Shown in pieces: positions 18,493 through 26,520 of a stretch of DNA of 36,251 nt. The notes below the pieces were generated by a model, which did no database searches, had not been told where the DNA came from, and saw only the letters and a list, made by a program, of their open reading frames with translations. The stretch covers positions 1-36,251 of the forward strand of contig JAJFGZ010000073.1 in the NCBI GenBank assembly GCA_021775855.1, given 5' to 3'. The translations under genes were made by a program, and so were the position numbers. Each line of letters begins with the position of its first letter. Within the stretch, counting starts at the first letter, position 1. The stretch is from Hyphomicrobiales bacterium (GTDB taxonomy: Bacteria > Pseudomonadota > Alphaproteobacteria > Rhizobiales > NORP267).

Positions 18493-19011
18493 TCAACTGG
18501 ATTGCGACGCGTTGAATGCCTTCGCGATACGGTTGATGTCGCCCTGAACCCGGTTGACGCCCTTCTCAGTCCGGAACTGCGTCGCTGAACGGATCATCCG
18601 GTCCACATTCAGCACGCGCTCATTCAGTCCAAAACTACGCTTGACCAGGTCCTGCAACCGGTCCGGCATTTCCAAAAAATCTTCGTTCTCGGGATCGACC
18701 GGCCCATGCTGACGCAGCCTGACCTTGTGTTTCTCGCTGCGCGCCTCTTCAAAGGTCAATTCGCCCTCGTTCACGGCGCGCTGCAGCAATAGCCAGGACG
18801 CGACCTGCATGAGCCGGGTCGTCAGTCGCATACTTTCCGTCGCATAATTTAGCGACGCGATGCGCGCCAGTACGCGGGAATCGCTGCGACCATCACCATC
18901 AAGATAATTCGCGGTTTCCTCGACCAGGTTCATGCCTTCTTCGAAAAGCTGCTTGAACTGGGTTGAATCCGCGTATTTCTCTACAAACCTTATTGTTTCG
19001 GACATACTCAC
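18493..19011 (-). CDS. rcdA: DUF1465 protein, RcdA-like regulator of CtrA degradation
   Basis: This 172-aa helical protein matches DUF1465, the family of Caulobacter RcdA. RcdA is an adaptor that, with CpdR and PopA, helps deliver CtrA and other substrates to ClpXP. Visible family stretches are SLNYATESMRLTTRLMQVASWLLLQRAVNEGE and the basic-acidic segment after it. The C-terminal tail is polar and likely flexible. It sits next to rpmE. The symbol assumes that the DUF1465-RcdA equivalence holds for this lineage. Confidence 0.82.
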   Translation of the reverse strand: MSMSETIRFVEKYADSTQFKQLFEEGMNLVEETANYLDGDGRSDSRVLARIASLNYATESMRLTTRLMQVASWLLLQRAVNEGELTFEEARSEKHKVRLRQHGPVDPENEDFLEMPDRLQDLVKRSFGLNERVLNVDRMIRSATQFRTEKGVNRVQGDINRIAKAFNASQSS

Positions 19012-19203
19012 TCCACGCTTGACCCAACTAACACTACAATGCCCCGCTCCGAGACAATTCTGTCAGAAACGAACACCGGTATGCCGAATTGAAACAGTCT
19101 TCGGCATGTTCCCAGATCAGATGCAATTGCCGGGCCAAAACTGGCAGCAAACAAATTGTAGGGGACCGCGCAGCGCACCCTGATCAGTGCGTACAATAAC
19201 ACG

Positions 19204-19233
19204 AAAAAAAGGAGCCGCCTAAAAAGGCGGCTC
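19204..19233 (-). terminator. Rho-independent terminator of the candidate sRNA
   Basis: An 8-bp perfect stem, GAGCCGCC with GGCGGCTC, encloses a 6-base loop and is followed on the minus strand by C and seven Ts. On the plus strand there is no T-tract, so the direction is clear. The RcdA-like gene downstream starts about 190 bases further on and would need its own promoter. Confidence 0.85.
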
Positions 19234-19299
19234 AAGTGAGTTAACAGGGAGGCGTCAAACAGAGTGACAGGAGCCACTCGATCCAGATGTCTGGATAAC
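19204..19299 (-). ncRNA. Candidate small RNA with anti-Shine-Dalgarno motifs
   Basis: On the minus strand, a -10-like TAATAT (19308-19303) is followed by three consecutive hairpins. These are ATCCAGA-CA-TCTGGAT (19296-19281), GAGTG-GCTCCTGT-CACTC (19279-19262) with CTCCT in its loop, and the terminator GAGCCGCC-TTTTTA-GGCGGCTC (19233-19212), ending in seven Ts (19210-19204). Between hairpins 2 and 3 an unpaired CCTCCC lies at 19252-19247. The predicted transcript is about 95 nt. No convincing -35 element was found. Exposed C/U-rich anti-SD motifs and three hairpins resemble known alphaproteobacterial trans-acting sRNA families such as alpha-r14. The family assignment is inference. Confidence 0.65.
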
Positions 19300-19342
19300 A
19301 ATATATTAGCCTTAAGATCCCTAATATTTGGTTAACGCAGGG

Positions 19343-19368
19343 AAACCGCCGAATATTCGGTGCGGTTT
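19343..19368. promoter_or_regulatory. Palindrome between the sRNA and quinone reductase promoters
   Basis: CCGAATATTCGG (19349-19360) is a perfect 12-base palindrome. It is flanked by AAACCG (19343-19348) and CGGTTT (19363-19368), which extend the dyad apart from a 2-base offset. It lies between two divergent putative promoters (sRNA leftward, quinone reductase rightward), so an operator serving one or both is plausible. The cognate regulator is unknown. Confidence 0.4.
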
Positions 19369-19402
19369 TGGCAAAAATTCACACGTTCTGGCGGGTAAGT
19401 CT

Positions 19403-19431
19403 TTGATTTATCCTCCCAATTCATTTGTATA
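19403..19431 (+). promoter_or_regulatory. Putative promoter of the quinone oxidoreductase gene
   Basis: TTGATT (19403-19408) is followed after 17 bases by TGTATA (19426-19431). The implied start near 19438 lies downstream of an in-frame ATG at 19425, which supports translation from the ATG at 19506, preceded by AGGAG. Confidence 0.45.
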
Positions 19432-19505
19432 AGGAGCAATCAAACCATTTGCCGAACACCGTCACGCCTCCTATAGATAACGAAATTTTCGATACAGGAG
19501 CCTTC

Positions 19506-20510
19506 ATGAGCAGCAATATTCCCGAAATAATGACCGCCATTGAGATTTCCGAACCGGGCGGGCCCGAGGTTTTGAAACCTGTTGAACGCAGCGTACCGAT
19601 CGCTATGCCGGGTCAAATCCTGATCCTAGTCGAAGCCGCCGGGGTCAACCGCCCCGATATTGCCCAACGCAGCGGGCATTACCCACCTCCAAAGGGAGCA
19701 TCCGACCTGCCTGGACTGGAAATCAGCGGAACGGTCGTGAAAACCGGGCGTGATACCAGCCGTTTCAATGTGGGCGACAAGGTCTGCGCGCTCACCAACG
19801 GGGGCGGATACGCCCAATATTGCGTGGTCAACGAGAATAGCGCCATGGCCATCCCGGCAGGCCTTTCCATGTCCGAGGCTGCAGCCCTGCCGGAAACCTT
19901 TTTCACTGTCTGGCACAATGTATTCGAGCGCGGCGCCTTGCAATCCGGCGAGACTTTATTGGTCCATGGCGGCACGTCCGGAATCGGGACAACCGCGATC
20001 CAGTTGGCACGCGCTTTTGGTGCAACCGTATTGGCGACCGCAGGCTCGGCGAAGAAGTGCGAATTCAGCGTCAAAATTGGTGCCCAAAGGGCCATCAATT
20101 ATCTGGAAGAAGATTTTCCCGAAGTGGTCAAGGCCGAGACCGATGGCATGGGTGCCCATGTCATCCTCGACATGGTGGGCGGCGACTATATCGAGCGGAA
20201 TTATTCCGCTGCCGCGATCGAGGGACGGATTGTCCAGATCGCTTTCCTCGGCGGCCCCCAGGCCGATGTGAATTTTATCCACCTGCTGACCAAACGGCTA
20301 ACCCATACCGGGTCGACACTTCGCCCGCGCTCGGACGAATTCAAAGGACGTATCGCCCGGATCCTGGAAGAGAAAGTCTGGCCGTTGATCGAAGCGGGTT
20401 CAGTCAAGCCGATCATGGATTCAACGTTTGGACTTGAGGATGCCGCTGCCGCGCATGCGCGGATGGAGACAAGTCAGCACATCGGCAAGATTGTCCTCGA
20501 AGTTTCGTGA
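19506..20510 (+). CDS. NAD(P)H:quinone oxidoreductase (zinc-free MDR family, PIG3-like)
   Basis: This 334-aa medium-chain reductase resembles the PIG3/QorA branch. It has EAAGVNRPDIAQRSGHYPPP near residue 45, LPGLEISGTV, the NAD(P)H-binding motif GGTSGIGTTAIQLA near residue 155, and DMVGGDYIERN. Catalytic zinc-ligand Cys/His residues of alcohol dehydrogenases are absent. It should reduce quinones or related carbonyls with NADPH. The 19506 start is preferred because AGGAG lies 6 bases upstream and the family N-terminus (MTAIEISEPGGPEVL) begins shortly after. trcR follows after 159 bases. Confidence 0.88.
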   Translation: MSSNIPEIMTAIEISEPGGPEVLKPVERSVPIAMPGQILILVEAAGVNRPDIAQRSGHYPPPKGASDLPGLEISGTVVKTGRDTSRFNVGDKVCALTNGGGYAQYCVVNENSAMAIPAGLSMSEAAALPETFFTVWHNVFERGALQSGETLLVHGGTSGIGTTAIQLARAFGATVLATAGSAKKCEFSVKIGAQRAINYLEEDFPEVVKAETDGMGAHVILDMVGGDYIERNYSAAAIEGRIVQIAFLGGPQADVNFIHLLTKRLTHTGSTLRPRSDEFKGRIARILEEKVWPLIEAGSVKPIMDSTFGLEDAAAAHARMETSQHIGKIVLEVS

Positions 20511-20669
20511 CAAATTTCAATGCGATTTCAGGCTCCACAAAGAATTTTTGGTTTTCCATCTGTAACCGATTGCCTAGAGCGCCTGTAGAGCGTATATGAA
20601 CGCCAATTCAACACATTTTGAATTTGACCCTTCGCTTTAAATCGGAAGTGATCGGATGGAGAAATCTGC

Positions 20670-21509
20670 ATGGCGAACACCCTATTGATGCCAAGAGCAA
20701 CCGCCGTCTGGCTGGTTGACAACACCACACTCACTTTTGATCAGATCGGCGTATTTTGCGATATCCACGAGCTTGAAGTGAAGGGCATTGCCGATGGCGA
20801 TGTGGCACACGGGATCCTTGGCCTGAACCCCATCACAAAGGGACAGTTGAGCCGTGTTGAACTGGAGAAAGCCCAGGACGATCCGTCTTACCATATGAAA
20901 TTATCGGCTCCGAAAGTCGAGGTCCCCGAGATTGTCCGCCGCAAGACCCCGCGCTATACACCGTTGTCGCGCCGACAGGACCGGCCCAACGCCATCCTCT
21001 GGCTGCTGCGCAACCACCCCGAACTTCGCGATTCCGAAATCATCAAACTGGTCGGTACAACCAAACCCACAATCCAGGCGATCCGCGAGCGGACCCACTG
21101 GAATTCAGCCAATCTGGTTGCCGCCGATCCGGTCGGCCTCGGGCTCAGTACCCAGATCAATCTCGACGCCGCTGTCCGCAAGGCAGCGGAGCGGTCCGAG
21201 CGCGAGAAGCAGGCTGAAGAGAAAGAATCCGGCATCGTCGAGGAAAGCGTAACCCTGACACCGGCCGAACAGGTCATCGCCAGAAAAACCGAAGCGACGC
21301 AGGATGCCGAAGCGGCGGAACGCGCCGACCCGGTTCCCGAAGCAAGCGAGGTTTTCGCGTCCCTTGACGACAAGAAAGCCGAACAAGCCAAGGCTAGCGA
21401 AGACTCCTCGGACGACGAAGACGAACTCGACGCAGATTCTGTGTTTGCCAAACTCAAGGCCCTGAAAAGCGATCTTGAAAATCCAGAAGACGGCTCGGAT
21501 CAGGATTAG
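20670..21509 (+). CDS. trcR: DUF1013 cell-cycle transcriptional regulator TrcR
   Basis: This 279-aa protein matches the alphaproteobacterial DUF1013/TrcR family. The conserved part covers residues 1-170: TAVWLVDNTTLTFDQIGVFC, HELEVKGIADGD, the basic segment RRKTPRYTPLSRRQDRPNAI, and a helix-turn-helix-like stretch DSEIIKLVGTTKPTIQAIRE. The C-terminal 100 residues are highly acidic and low in complexity, probably disordered. It likely binds DNA or RNA polymerase to tune cell-cycle transcription; details are not visible. It is convergent with lysE (15 bases). Confidence 0.88.
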   Translation: MANTLLMPRATAVWLVDNTTLTFDQIGVFCDIHELEVKGIADGDVAHGILGLNPITKGQLSRVELEKAQDDPSYHMKLSAPKVEVPEIVRRKTPRYTPLSRRQDRPNAILWLLRNHPELRDSEIIKLVGTTKPTIQAIRERTHWNSANLVAADPVGLGLSTQINLDAAVRKAAERSEREKQAEEKESGIVEESVTLTPAEQVIARKTEATQDAEAAERADPVPEASEVFASLDDKKAEQAKASEDSSDDEDELDADSVFAKLKALKSDLENPEDGSDQD

Positions 21510-21524
21510 CCCGGCGCTTCCAGT

Positions 21525-22115
21525 CTAAAGGCCGTCCTTGACAAGCAGATAGACGGCGACCAGTGCCAAAAGAATGCCGAATATTGTTGTCTGAATGCGG
21601 AGCGCTCGACTTGATTTCAGCAGCGGCTTCAGACCGGCCCCGATCCCGAGCCAAACAGCTTGGGAAAAAATCATAACCAGCGATAGTCCGACAATCATCT
21701 GCCACAGACCACCCTCGCCCGGTTTCAGAAACTGGCTGTAGAAAACCGTCACCAGAACATAGAATTTGGGGTTGAGCGCGGTGAGCAGCATGCCATCCAG
21801 AAACTGATAATTCACGGCCGATTCCGCACCTATTTCGGGCCGCGCACGAAACAGTTTCCACGCCAAATAGAGAATGTAGGCGATGCCCGCATATCGGAGG
21901 ACCGAATAGACCACCGGGATCGACAGAAACAACTCGTTGAGTCCAAATCCCCCGGCGATGATGATCAGCAAAGCGGCGAAAAACATCCCGCAAAAGAACG
22001 GCAAGGATTTGACAAAGCCGTTGGCCATACCAGTTCCGGCCAACGCAACCGTCGCCGGACCGGGGCTCAATGTGATCGGCAGCAGCAATCCCAGAAATGT
22101 CAAAATATTTTGCAT
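21525..22115 (-). CDS. LysE/RhtB family exporter
   Basis: This 196-aa inner-membrane protein has five or six predicted helices and the family signature PITLSPGPATVALAGTGMANG near the N-terminus. Such proteins export amino acids or homoserine lactones; the substrate is not known here. The ATG is preceded by AAGG 7 bases away, and this ribosome-binding site abuts the distal arm of the inverted repeat at 22124-22170. Confidence 0.9.
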   Translation of the reverse strand: MQNILTFLGLLLPITLSPGPATVALAGTGMANGFVKSLPFFCGMFFAALLIIIAGGFGLNELFLSIPVVYSVLRYAGIAYILYLAWKLFRARPEIGAESAVNYQFLDGMLLTALNPKFYVLVTVFYSQFLKPGEGGLWQMIVGLSLVMIFSQAVWLGIGAGLKPLLKSSRALRIQTTIFGILLALVAVYLLVKDGL

Positions 22116-22123
22116 AAGCTGAC

Positions 22124-22170
22124 CTTCGACATTAAATAGGTCACTAATACTGACCTATTTAATGTCGAAG
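22124..22170. repeat. Perfect 20-bp inverted repeat at the lysE promoter
   Basis: The left arm (22124-22143, starting CTTCGACATT and ending AATAGGTCA) is exactly complementary to the right arm (22151-22170, TGACCTATT to GTCGAAG), around a 7-base centre CTAATAC. On the minus strand TTGACT (22174-22169) abuts the repeat, and the central bases supply a -10-like TATTAG (19-base spacer) or AGTATT (17-base spacer). A promoter embedded in the repeat would make it an operator. If instead transcribed from the upstream SDR gene, it would fold into a strong hairpin beside the lysE ribosome-binding site. Confidence 0.8.
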
Positions 22171-22204
22171 TCAAGAACCGATTATCCGCTTGCGATCTAC
22201 AGGA

Positions 22205-22999
22205 TCAGGAATCATCCTTCACGGGTACGGTGTAATTCAAACCCAACCGCCCGCCATCGGGATAAATAATCTGTCCGGTAATGTAACTGGCATCGTCGGA
22301 AGCCAGAAACGCCGCGACAGACGCAATTTCAGATGGCTCCCCAATGCGCCCGAGCGGGGTGCGCGACAGCACCATGTGGCGCGCCTTTTTATCGGTTGTG
22401 ATGGTCGCCAGCATGTCCGTCATGATGCTGCCGGGACCGATAGCGTTGACCCTGATTCCGTACGGCGCCAGCGACTGCGCCATCACCTTGGTGAGCTGGT
22501 TGACGCCACCTTTTGAGACCGAATAGGGCACTTGATTGGGGATCGCGAAAACCGCGTTAACGGAAGACATGTTGATGATCGTCCCCGGCGCGCCTCCAGC
22601 TTCGATCTGGGCGACCATCTGCCGGGCGACCGCCTGACCGACCAGAAATCCCCCCTTCAGGTTGACCCGCAACACCCGGTCAAAATCTTCCTCCTCGATA
22701 TCGAGGAAATCTGAGGCGATGATAATCCCGGCATTGTTGATCAGGATATCAACCGAGCCGAACGCTTCCAACGCGGATGTGACGAGATTGCGTACGTCGA
22801 GCCTCTCGCCTACGTCGCAGGGAACAAAAATTGCTTCGGCGCCCTGGGCTTCCAATTCACCAAGACCGGTCGCGCCAATCTCCTCATCCACATCGGCAAT
22901 AACTATTTTTGCACCATCGCTCGCGAGCCTTTTGGCGCAGGCAAGACCGATCCCCCGGCCGCCGCCCGTGATGATTGCAACTTTACCATTCAGTGACAT
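22205..22999 (-). CDS. Short-chain dehydrogenase/reductase (SDR, FabG-like)
   Basis: This 264-aa NAD(P)-dependent oxidoreductase has the classical SDR cofactor motif TGGGRGIG (12-19), NNAG in ILINNAGII, catalytic Ser in MSSVNA, and the YSVSK Tyr-Lys pair. The acidic ADVDEE after the second strand suggests NAD over NADP. The C-terminal YITGQIIYPDGG is typical. The substrate is unknown. It is followed on the same strand by lysE after 89 bases that hold the large inverted repeat. Confidence 0.9.
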   Translation of the reverse strand: MSLNGKVAIITGGGRGIGLACAKRLASDGAKIVIADVDEEIGATGLGELEAQGAEAIFVPCDVGERLDVRNLVTSALEAFGSVDILINNAGIIIASDFLDIEEEDFDRVLRVNLKGGFLVGQAVARQMVAQIEAGGAPGTIINMSSVNAVFAIPNQVPYSVSKGGVNQLTKVMAQSLAPYGIRVNAIGPGSIMTDMLATITTDKKARHMVLSRTPLGRIGEPSEIASVAAFLASDDASYITGQIIYPDGGRLGLNYTVPVKDDS

Positions 23000-23080
23000 G
23001 AAAACCCTCCCGGGACAGACCCAAAACAGCGATCATCTTACTTCAAACAGGATGCGGAAACCACCGATTCGGACCAGCTA

Positions 23081-23395
23081 TCAAATACAGTTCTGGCACA
23101 ACGTCGCTGTCGGCACCGTCTCCAGCCGCGCATCGGTAATCGGTTCACCGCAGGCAACACAATCCCCAAACGTTCCATTCTTGATCCGGGCCAGTGCGGC
23201 GTCGATCGCTTCTAATTCGTTGAGCCCGACATTTCCCATCCCCTCGAGCACTTCGTCACCCTCGCGCTCGGTGGCGCGGTCTTCCACATCCTTGTTCATA
23301 GGCTCGTCCAGGTCGAGTTCGATCCCGTGGAGCCGGTCGTGCAATTCCTGCTTGCGGGCAGTCAGCAACTTTTCAAATTTTGCAATATCTGGCAT
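23081..23395 (-). CDS. DksA/TraR family zinc-finger protein
   Basis: This protein of about 104 aa has an N-terminal coiled coil (about residues 5-70) and a C4 zinc finger: Cys79-x2-Cys82 (CVACGEP) and Cys100-x2-Cys103 (CQNC). DksA-type proteins enter the RNA polymerase secondary channel and modulate initiation; this shorter form resembles TraR or YocK-like members. The start at 23395 is preferred over 23407 because GGGG lies 6-7 bases upstream of it. Its position between an SDR gene and prpE gives no functional clue. Confidence 0.88.
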   Translation of the reverse strand: MPDIAKFEKLLTARKQELHDRLHGIELDLDEPMNKDVEDRATEREGDEVLEGMGNVGLNELEAIDAALARIKNGTFGDCVACGEPITDARLETVPTATLCQNCI

Positions 23396-23510
23396 GCGAG
23401 ACCCCATTTTTCAGGTTGGACAGCGAGAAACCGGCACCCGGTATTCGTTATCGTTTCACAGACTGGCCGTTGCCCCCTTGACCGAGGTCAATTCGAGACC
23501 TGAGAGGTGC

Positions 23511-25418
23511 CTATTCGGCAATCCCGCGGGCCTTCAATACCTCCGTGATCTCATCAAGGACTACCGGGTCGTCGATGGTTGCGGGCATTTTATACTCTTC
23601 TCCATCGGCAATTTTTGCGATCGTACCGCGCAGAATCTTGCCCGACCTTGTCTTGGGCAACCGGACGACGGTCAATGCCGTCTTGAAGGCTGCAACAGGT
23701 CCGATTTTGTCACGTACGAGCTTAACCGTTTCGGCCTCGATCTCGCCTGGATCCCGGTTAACCCCCGTACTCAACACAATAAGGCCAATCGGCACCTGGC
23801 CTTTTAATTTGTCGGCGATGCCGAGCACGGCGCATTCCGCCACATCGGGGTGGCTAGCCAACACCTCCTCCATGCCACCGGTTGAGAGCCTGTGTCCCGC
23901 CACGTTGATGATGTCGTCGGTGCGCGCCATAATGTAGATATAGCCGTCTTCATCCTGAAATCCGGCGTCCGACGTCTCGAAAAAACCCGGGAAGGCCGAA
24001 AGATAACTCTCGGTAAAGCGCTCATCGTTTTGCCAGAGCGTCGGCAGCGCACCGGGGGGTAACGGCATTTTGACAACGATTGCCCCCATTTCACCGGCGG
24101 GAATCTCGACAGCATGTTCGTCAACAACCCGCAGGTCCCATCCGGGCAGTGCGACGGTCGGCGAACCATGCTTGACCGGCAGGATCCCGAGCCCCACCGG
24201 ATTGCCCGCAATAGTCCAGCCGGTCTCGGTCTGCCACCAGTGATCGATCACTGGTACGCCAAGTTTAGCCTCCGCCCATTCCAGCGTATCCGGATCAGAC
24301 CGCTCGCCTGCGAGAAATAGCGTTCGGAATTTCGACAGGTCGTACTTCCCGATCAATTTGCCCCCGGGGTCTTCCTTCTTGATGGCCCGGAACGCCGTCG
24401 GCGCAGTGAACAATGCTACAACATCATGTTCCTCAATCACCCGCCAGAATACGCCGGCATCAGGGGTCCCGATCGGTTTTCCCTCGAATAGAATCGTCGT
24501 ACTGCCGTGCAACAGCGGGGCGTAAACGATATAGGAATGACCGACCACCCAGCCGACATCGGAGGCTGTCCAGAAGGCTTCACCCGGCTTAACGCCGTAC
24601 ATGTTGAACATGGTCCATTTGAGCGCCACCATATGCCCGCCATTGTCGCGCACGACGCCCTTCGGCACACCCGTTGTCCCGGACGTGTACAGCACATAGA
24701 GCGGGTCGGTAGCCGCCACTGGAACGCAATCTGCCTGGCCATTCGCGGCCCGCACGCGCGTCGTCTCTTCGGCCCAGTTAAGATCGCGCCCCTCGACCAT
24801 CGTGGCACGTTCCATATCGCGCTGGAAAACAAGACAGGATTTCGGTTTGTGGCTGGCAATTTCAATCGCTTCGTCCAGCAGCGGCTTGTAGGCGACGATC
24901 CGTCCGGGCTCGACCCCACACGATGCGCACAACATCACGACCGGCCTCGCATCGTCGATGCGGGTGGCCAGTTCCTTGGCCGCAAATCCACCAAACACGA
25001 CTGAGTGGACGGCGCCGATACGGGCGCAGGCGAGCATGGCAAATGCCGCCTCCGGGATCATCGGCATATAGACGATAACCCGGTCACCCTTGCCAACGCC
25101 CATTTCCGTCAACACGCCCGCGAGCGTGGCCACCTCGTCGAGCGCTTCAGCATAGGTGTAGGTTTTCTGGCTGCCGGTGACCGGGCTGTCGTAAACAATC
25201 GCCGCCTGGTTCCCCCGGCCGGCTTCAACGTGCCGGTCCAGGCAATTGTAGCAGGTGTTGCATTCCGCGCCCGCAAACCAGTGGCCATAGACCCCGGCGT
25301 CAGGATCAAACACCTTGTCCCAGGGTTTATACCAGTCGATTTCTTTTGCGGCGTCCGCCCAAAATTCTTCCGGATCAGTTTGCCAGGATTTATAGGCTTC
25401 GTAGTATCGGCTGGTCAT
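23511..25418 (-). CDS. prpE: Propionyl-CoA synthetase (PrpE type acyl-CoA ligase)
   Basis: This 635-aa AMP-forming ligase resembles PrpE. It has the acetyl-CoA synthetase N-terminal domain (PEEFWADAAKEIDWYKPWDKVF), the stretch CNTCYNCLDRHVE, CASCGVEPGRIVAYKP typical of propionate ligases, the phosphate loop YTSGTTGVPKGVV, and the C-terminal acylation-sensitive Lys in TRSGKILRGT. It activates propionate (or a similar short acid) to the CoA thioester. No methylcitrate or methylmalonyl-CoA genes are in the window. It transcribes away from the DUF2161 gene. Confidence 0.9.
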   Translation of the reverse strand: MTSRYYEAYKSWQTDPEEFWADAAKEIDWYKPWDKVFDPDAGVYGHWFAGAECNTCYNCLDRHVEAGRGNQAAIVYDSPVTGSQKTYTYAEALDEVATLAGVLTEMGVGKGDRVIVYMPMIPEAAFAMLACARIGAVHSVVFGGFAAKELATRIDDARPVVMLCASCGVEPGRIVAYKPLLDEAIEIASHKPKSCLVFQRDMERATMVEGRDLNWAEETTRVRAANGQADCVPVAATDPLYVLYTSGTTGVPKGVVRDNGGHMVALKWTMFNMYGVKPGEAFWTASDVGWVVGHSYIVYAPLLHGSTTILFEGKPIGTPDAGVFWRVIEEHDVVALFTAPTAFRAIKKEDPGGKLIGKYDLSKFRTLFLAGERSDPDTLEWAEAKLGVPVIDHWWQTETGWTIAGNPVGLGILPVKHGSPTVALPGWDLRVVDEHAVEIPAGEMGAIVVKMPLPPGALPTLWQNDERFTESYLSAFPGFFETSDAGFQDEDGYIYIMARTDDIINVAGHRLSTGGMEEVLASHPDVAECAVLGIADKLKGQVPIGLIVLSTGVNRDPGEIEAETVKLVRDKIGPVAAFKTALTVVRLPKTRSGKILRGTIAKIADGEEYKMPATIDDPVVLDEITEVLKARGIAE

Positions 25419-25764
25419 TCGCGCTCACTCCAAAAACATTGCGCCCGGCAATTCCTTCAAGACATTTCACCCACACTCGCCGCAAGTCAACTTTCGCAAT
25501 CTATTTGCCTAGATTTCCATCAAAAAGGTCATTCCCGGTTGCCCCATCCAAAATGCTGGAATTATACACCAGTGAGAAATCTCCGCGCAGGTTCGAAACT
25601 GAAGGACTTTCCGCCGCTCTCCGAATCTCTGCCGTACGTCTCCCATGTACCCCGAGGCGAAGTCGCCATCCCGGCGTCGCGTATCTAAAACGGGTGCAAG
25701 GGCGGGCTCAAGATTTCAAAGTCCGGTTTCTGATCTGTTCATAACTTGACGGTATCAGGTTCGC
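25419..25764. other. Intergenic region between prpE and the DUF2161 gene
   Basis: These 346 bases separate two divergent genes. I see no convincing coding region. A segment GGTTCGAAACT (25590-25600) looks like a tRNA T-loop, but no tRNA can be folded around it. The stretch TCCGGTT...GATCTGTTCATAA (ending 25744) recurs before the TauE gene at 26675. The region presumably holds the promoters of both genes. Confidence 0.6.
25732..25744 (+). repeat. Left copy of a 13-base direct repeat flanking DUF2161
   Basis: GATCTGTTCATAA occurs here and at 26663-26675. In both copies TCCGGTT lies 3-4 bases upstream, so the similarity extends over about 23 bases. Each copy ends 18-20 bases before a start codon (25765 and 26694). 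It may be a duplicated 5' region or the footprint of an insertion. Confidence 0.6.
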
Positions 25765-26520
25765 ATGCCCAAAACGAAAATCCAGGAAACAGACCTGTAC
25801 GCCCCGATCAAGATATTGCTCGAAGCCCAGGGTTATGAAGTGAAAGGCGAAGTGGGATCAGCGGACATTGTAGCTGTCCGCAAGGACGAGGAGCCACTCG
25901 TTGTTGAGCTGAAGAGTAGTTTTTCACTCACCCTTTTTCACCAGGCAATTGATCGTCAGCGCATTACAGATACGGTTTACGTGGCAATACCACGCGGATC
26001 AGGCAAAGCGTTTAGCGCATCGCTCAGGAAGAACATCAGGCTATGCCGACGCTTGGGATTGGGTTTGATGACTGTCAGATTAAGCGACGGCTTTGTGGAG
26101 GTGTCTCTGGACCCGGCTCCTTACAAGCCCCGCAAAGCGCAACAACAGAAAGCGAGACTGCTCAAGGAATTTGCCAAACTTGTTGGTGACCCCAATACGG
26201 GCGGATCAACGAGAAAGGGTCTTGTAACGGCCTACCGACAGGACGCCCTGCGCTGCATGAACTGTTTACACGAATACGGTCCAACAAAAGCGGCCATCGT
26301 TGCAGAGCGATCTGGTGTCACAAATGCACGGCGCCTGATGGCTGACAATCACTATGGCTGGTTCGACAGGGTTGAGACCGGCATCTACACGCTAAGCCCA
26401 AAAGGCCACCGCGCGCTTGGTGAATATGCAGAGGAAATTACTCGAATTTATACCATTCGATCGGCTGCGGAAGATGTTTTAGATTCCAAATCCAAGCTCC
26501 AACCAGCGACGGTCGGCTAA
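25765..26520 (+). CDS. DUF2161 family PD-(D/E)XK nuclease-fold protein
   Basis: This 251-aa protein matches DUF2161. The N-terminal part has a restriction-endonuclease-like core: KGEVGSADIVAVRK with Asp34, then LVVELKSSF with Glu48 and Lys50, the D...ExK layout, followed by HQAIDRQRITDTVYVAIP. The middle carries VGDPNTGGSTRKGLVTAYRQDALRC and a C-terminal helix-turn-helix-like part (YGPTKAAIVAERSGVTNARRL then YGWFDR). The cellular role is unknown. Its GC looks lower than that of its neighbours, and it is bracketed by short direct repeats, both consistent with acquisition. Confidence 0.82.
   Translation: MPKTKIQETDLYAPIKILLEAQGYEVKGEVGSADIVAVRKDEEPLVVELKSSFSLTLFHQAIDRQRITDTVYVAIPRGSGKAFSASLRKNIRLCRRLGLGLMTVRLSDGFVEVSLDPAPYKPRKAQQQKARLLKEFAKLVGDPNTGGSTRKGLVTAYRQDALRCMNCLHEYGPTKAAIVAERSGVTNARRLMADNHYGWFDRVETGIYTLSPKGHRALGEYAEEITRIYTIRSAAEDVLDSKSKLQPATVG

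Noticed and set aside
19008-19301. 97-aa minus-strand open frame over the sRNA region
   Set aside because: It runs through an intrinsic terminator and the candidate sRNA hairpins and has no family match. It is better explained as non-coding.
25588-25600. tRNA T-arm-like sequence GGTTCGAAACT
   Set aside because: No acceptor, D or anticodon stem can be drawn around it, and the T-stem itself has only about three pairs. It is probably a chance match.
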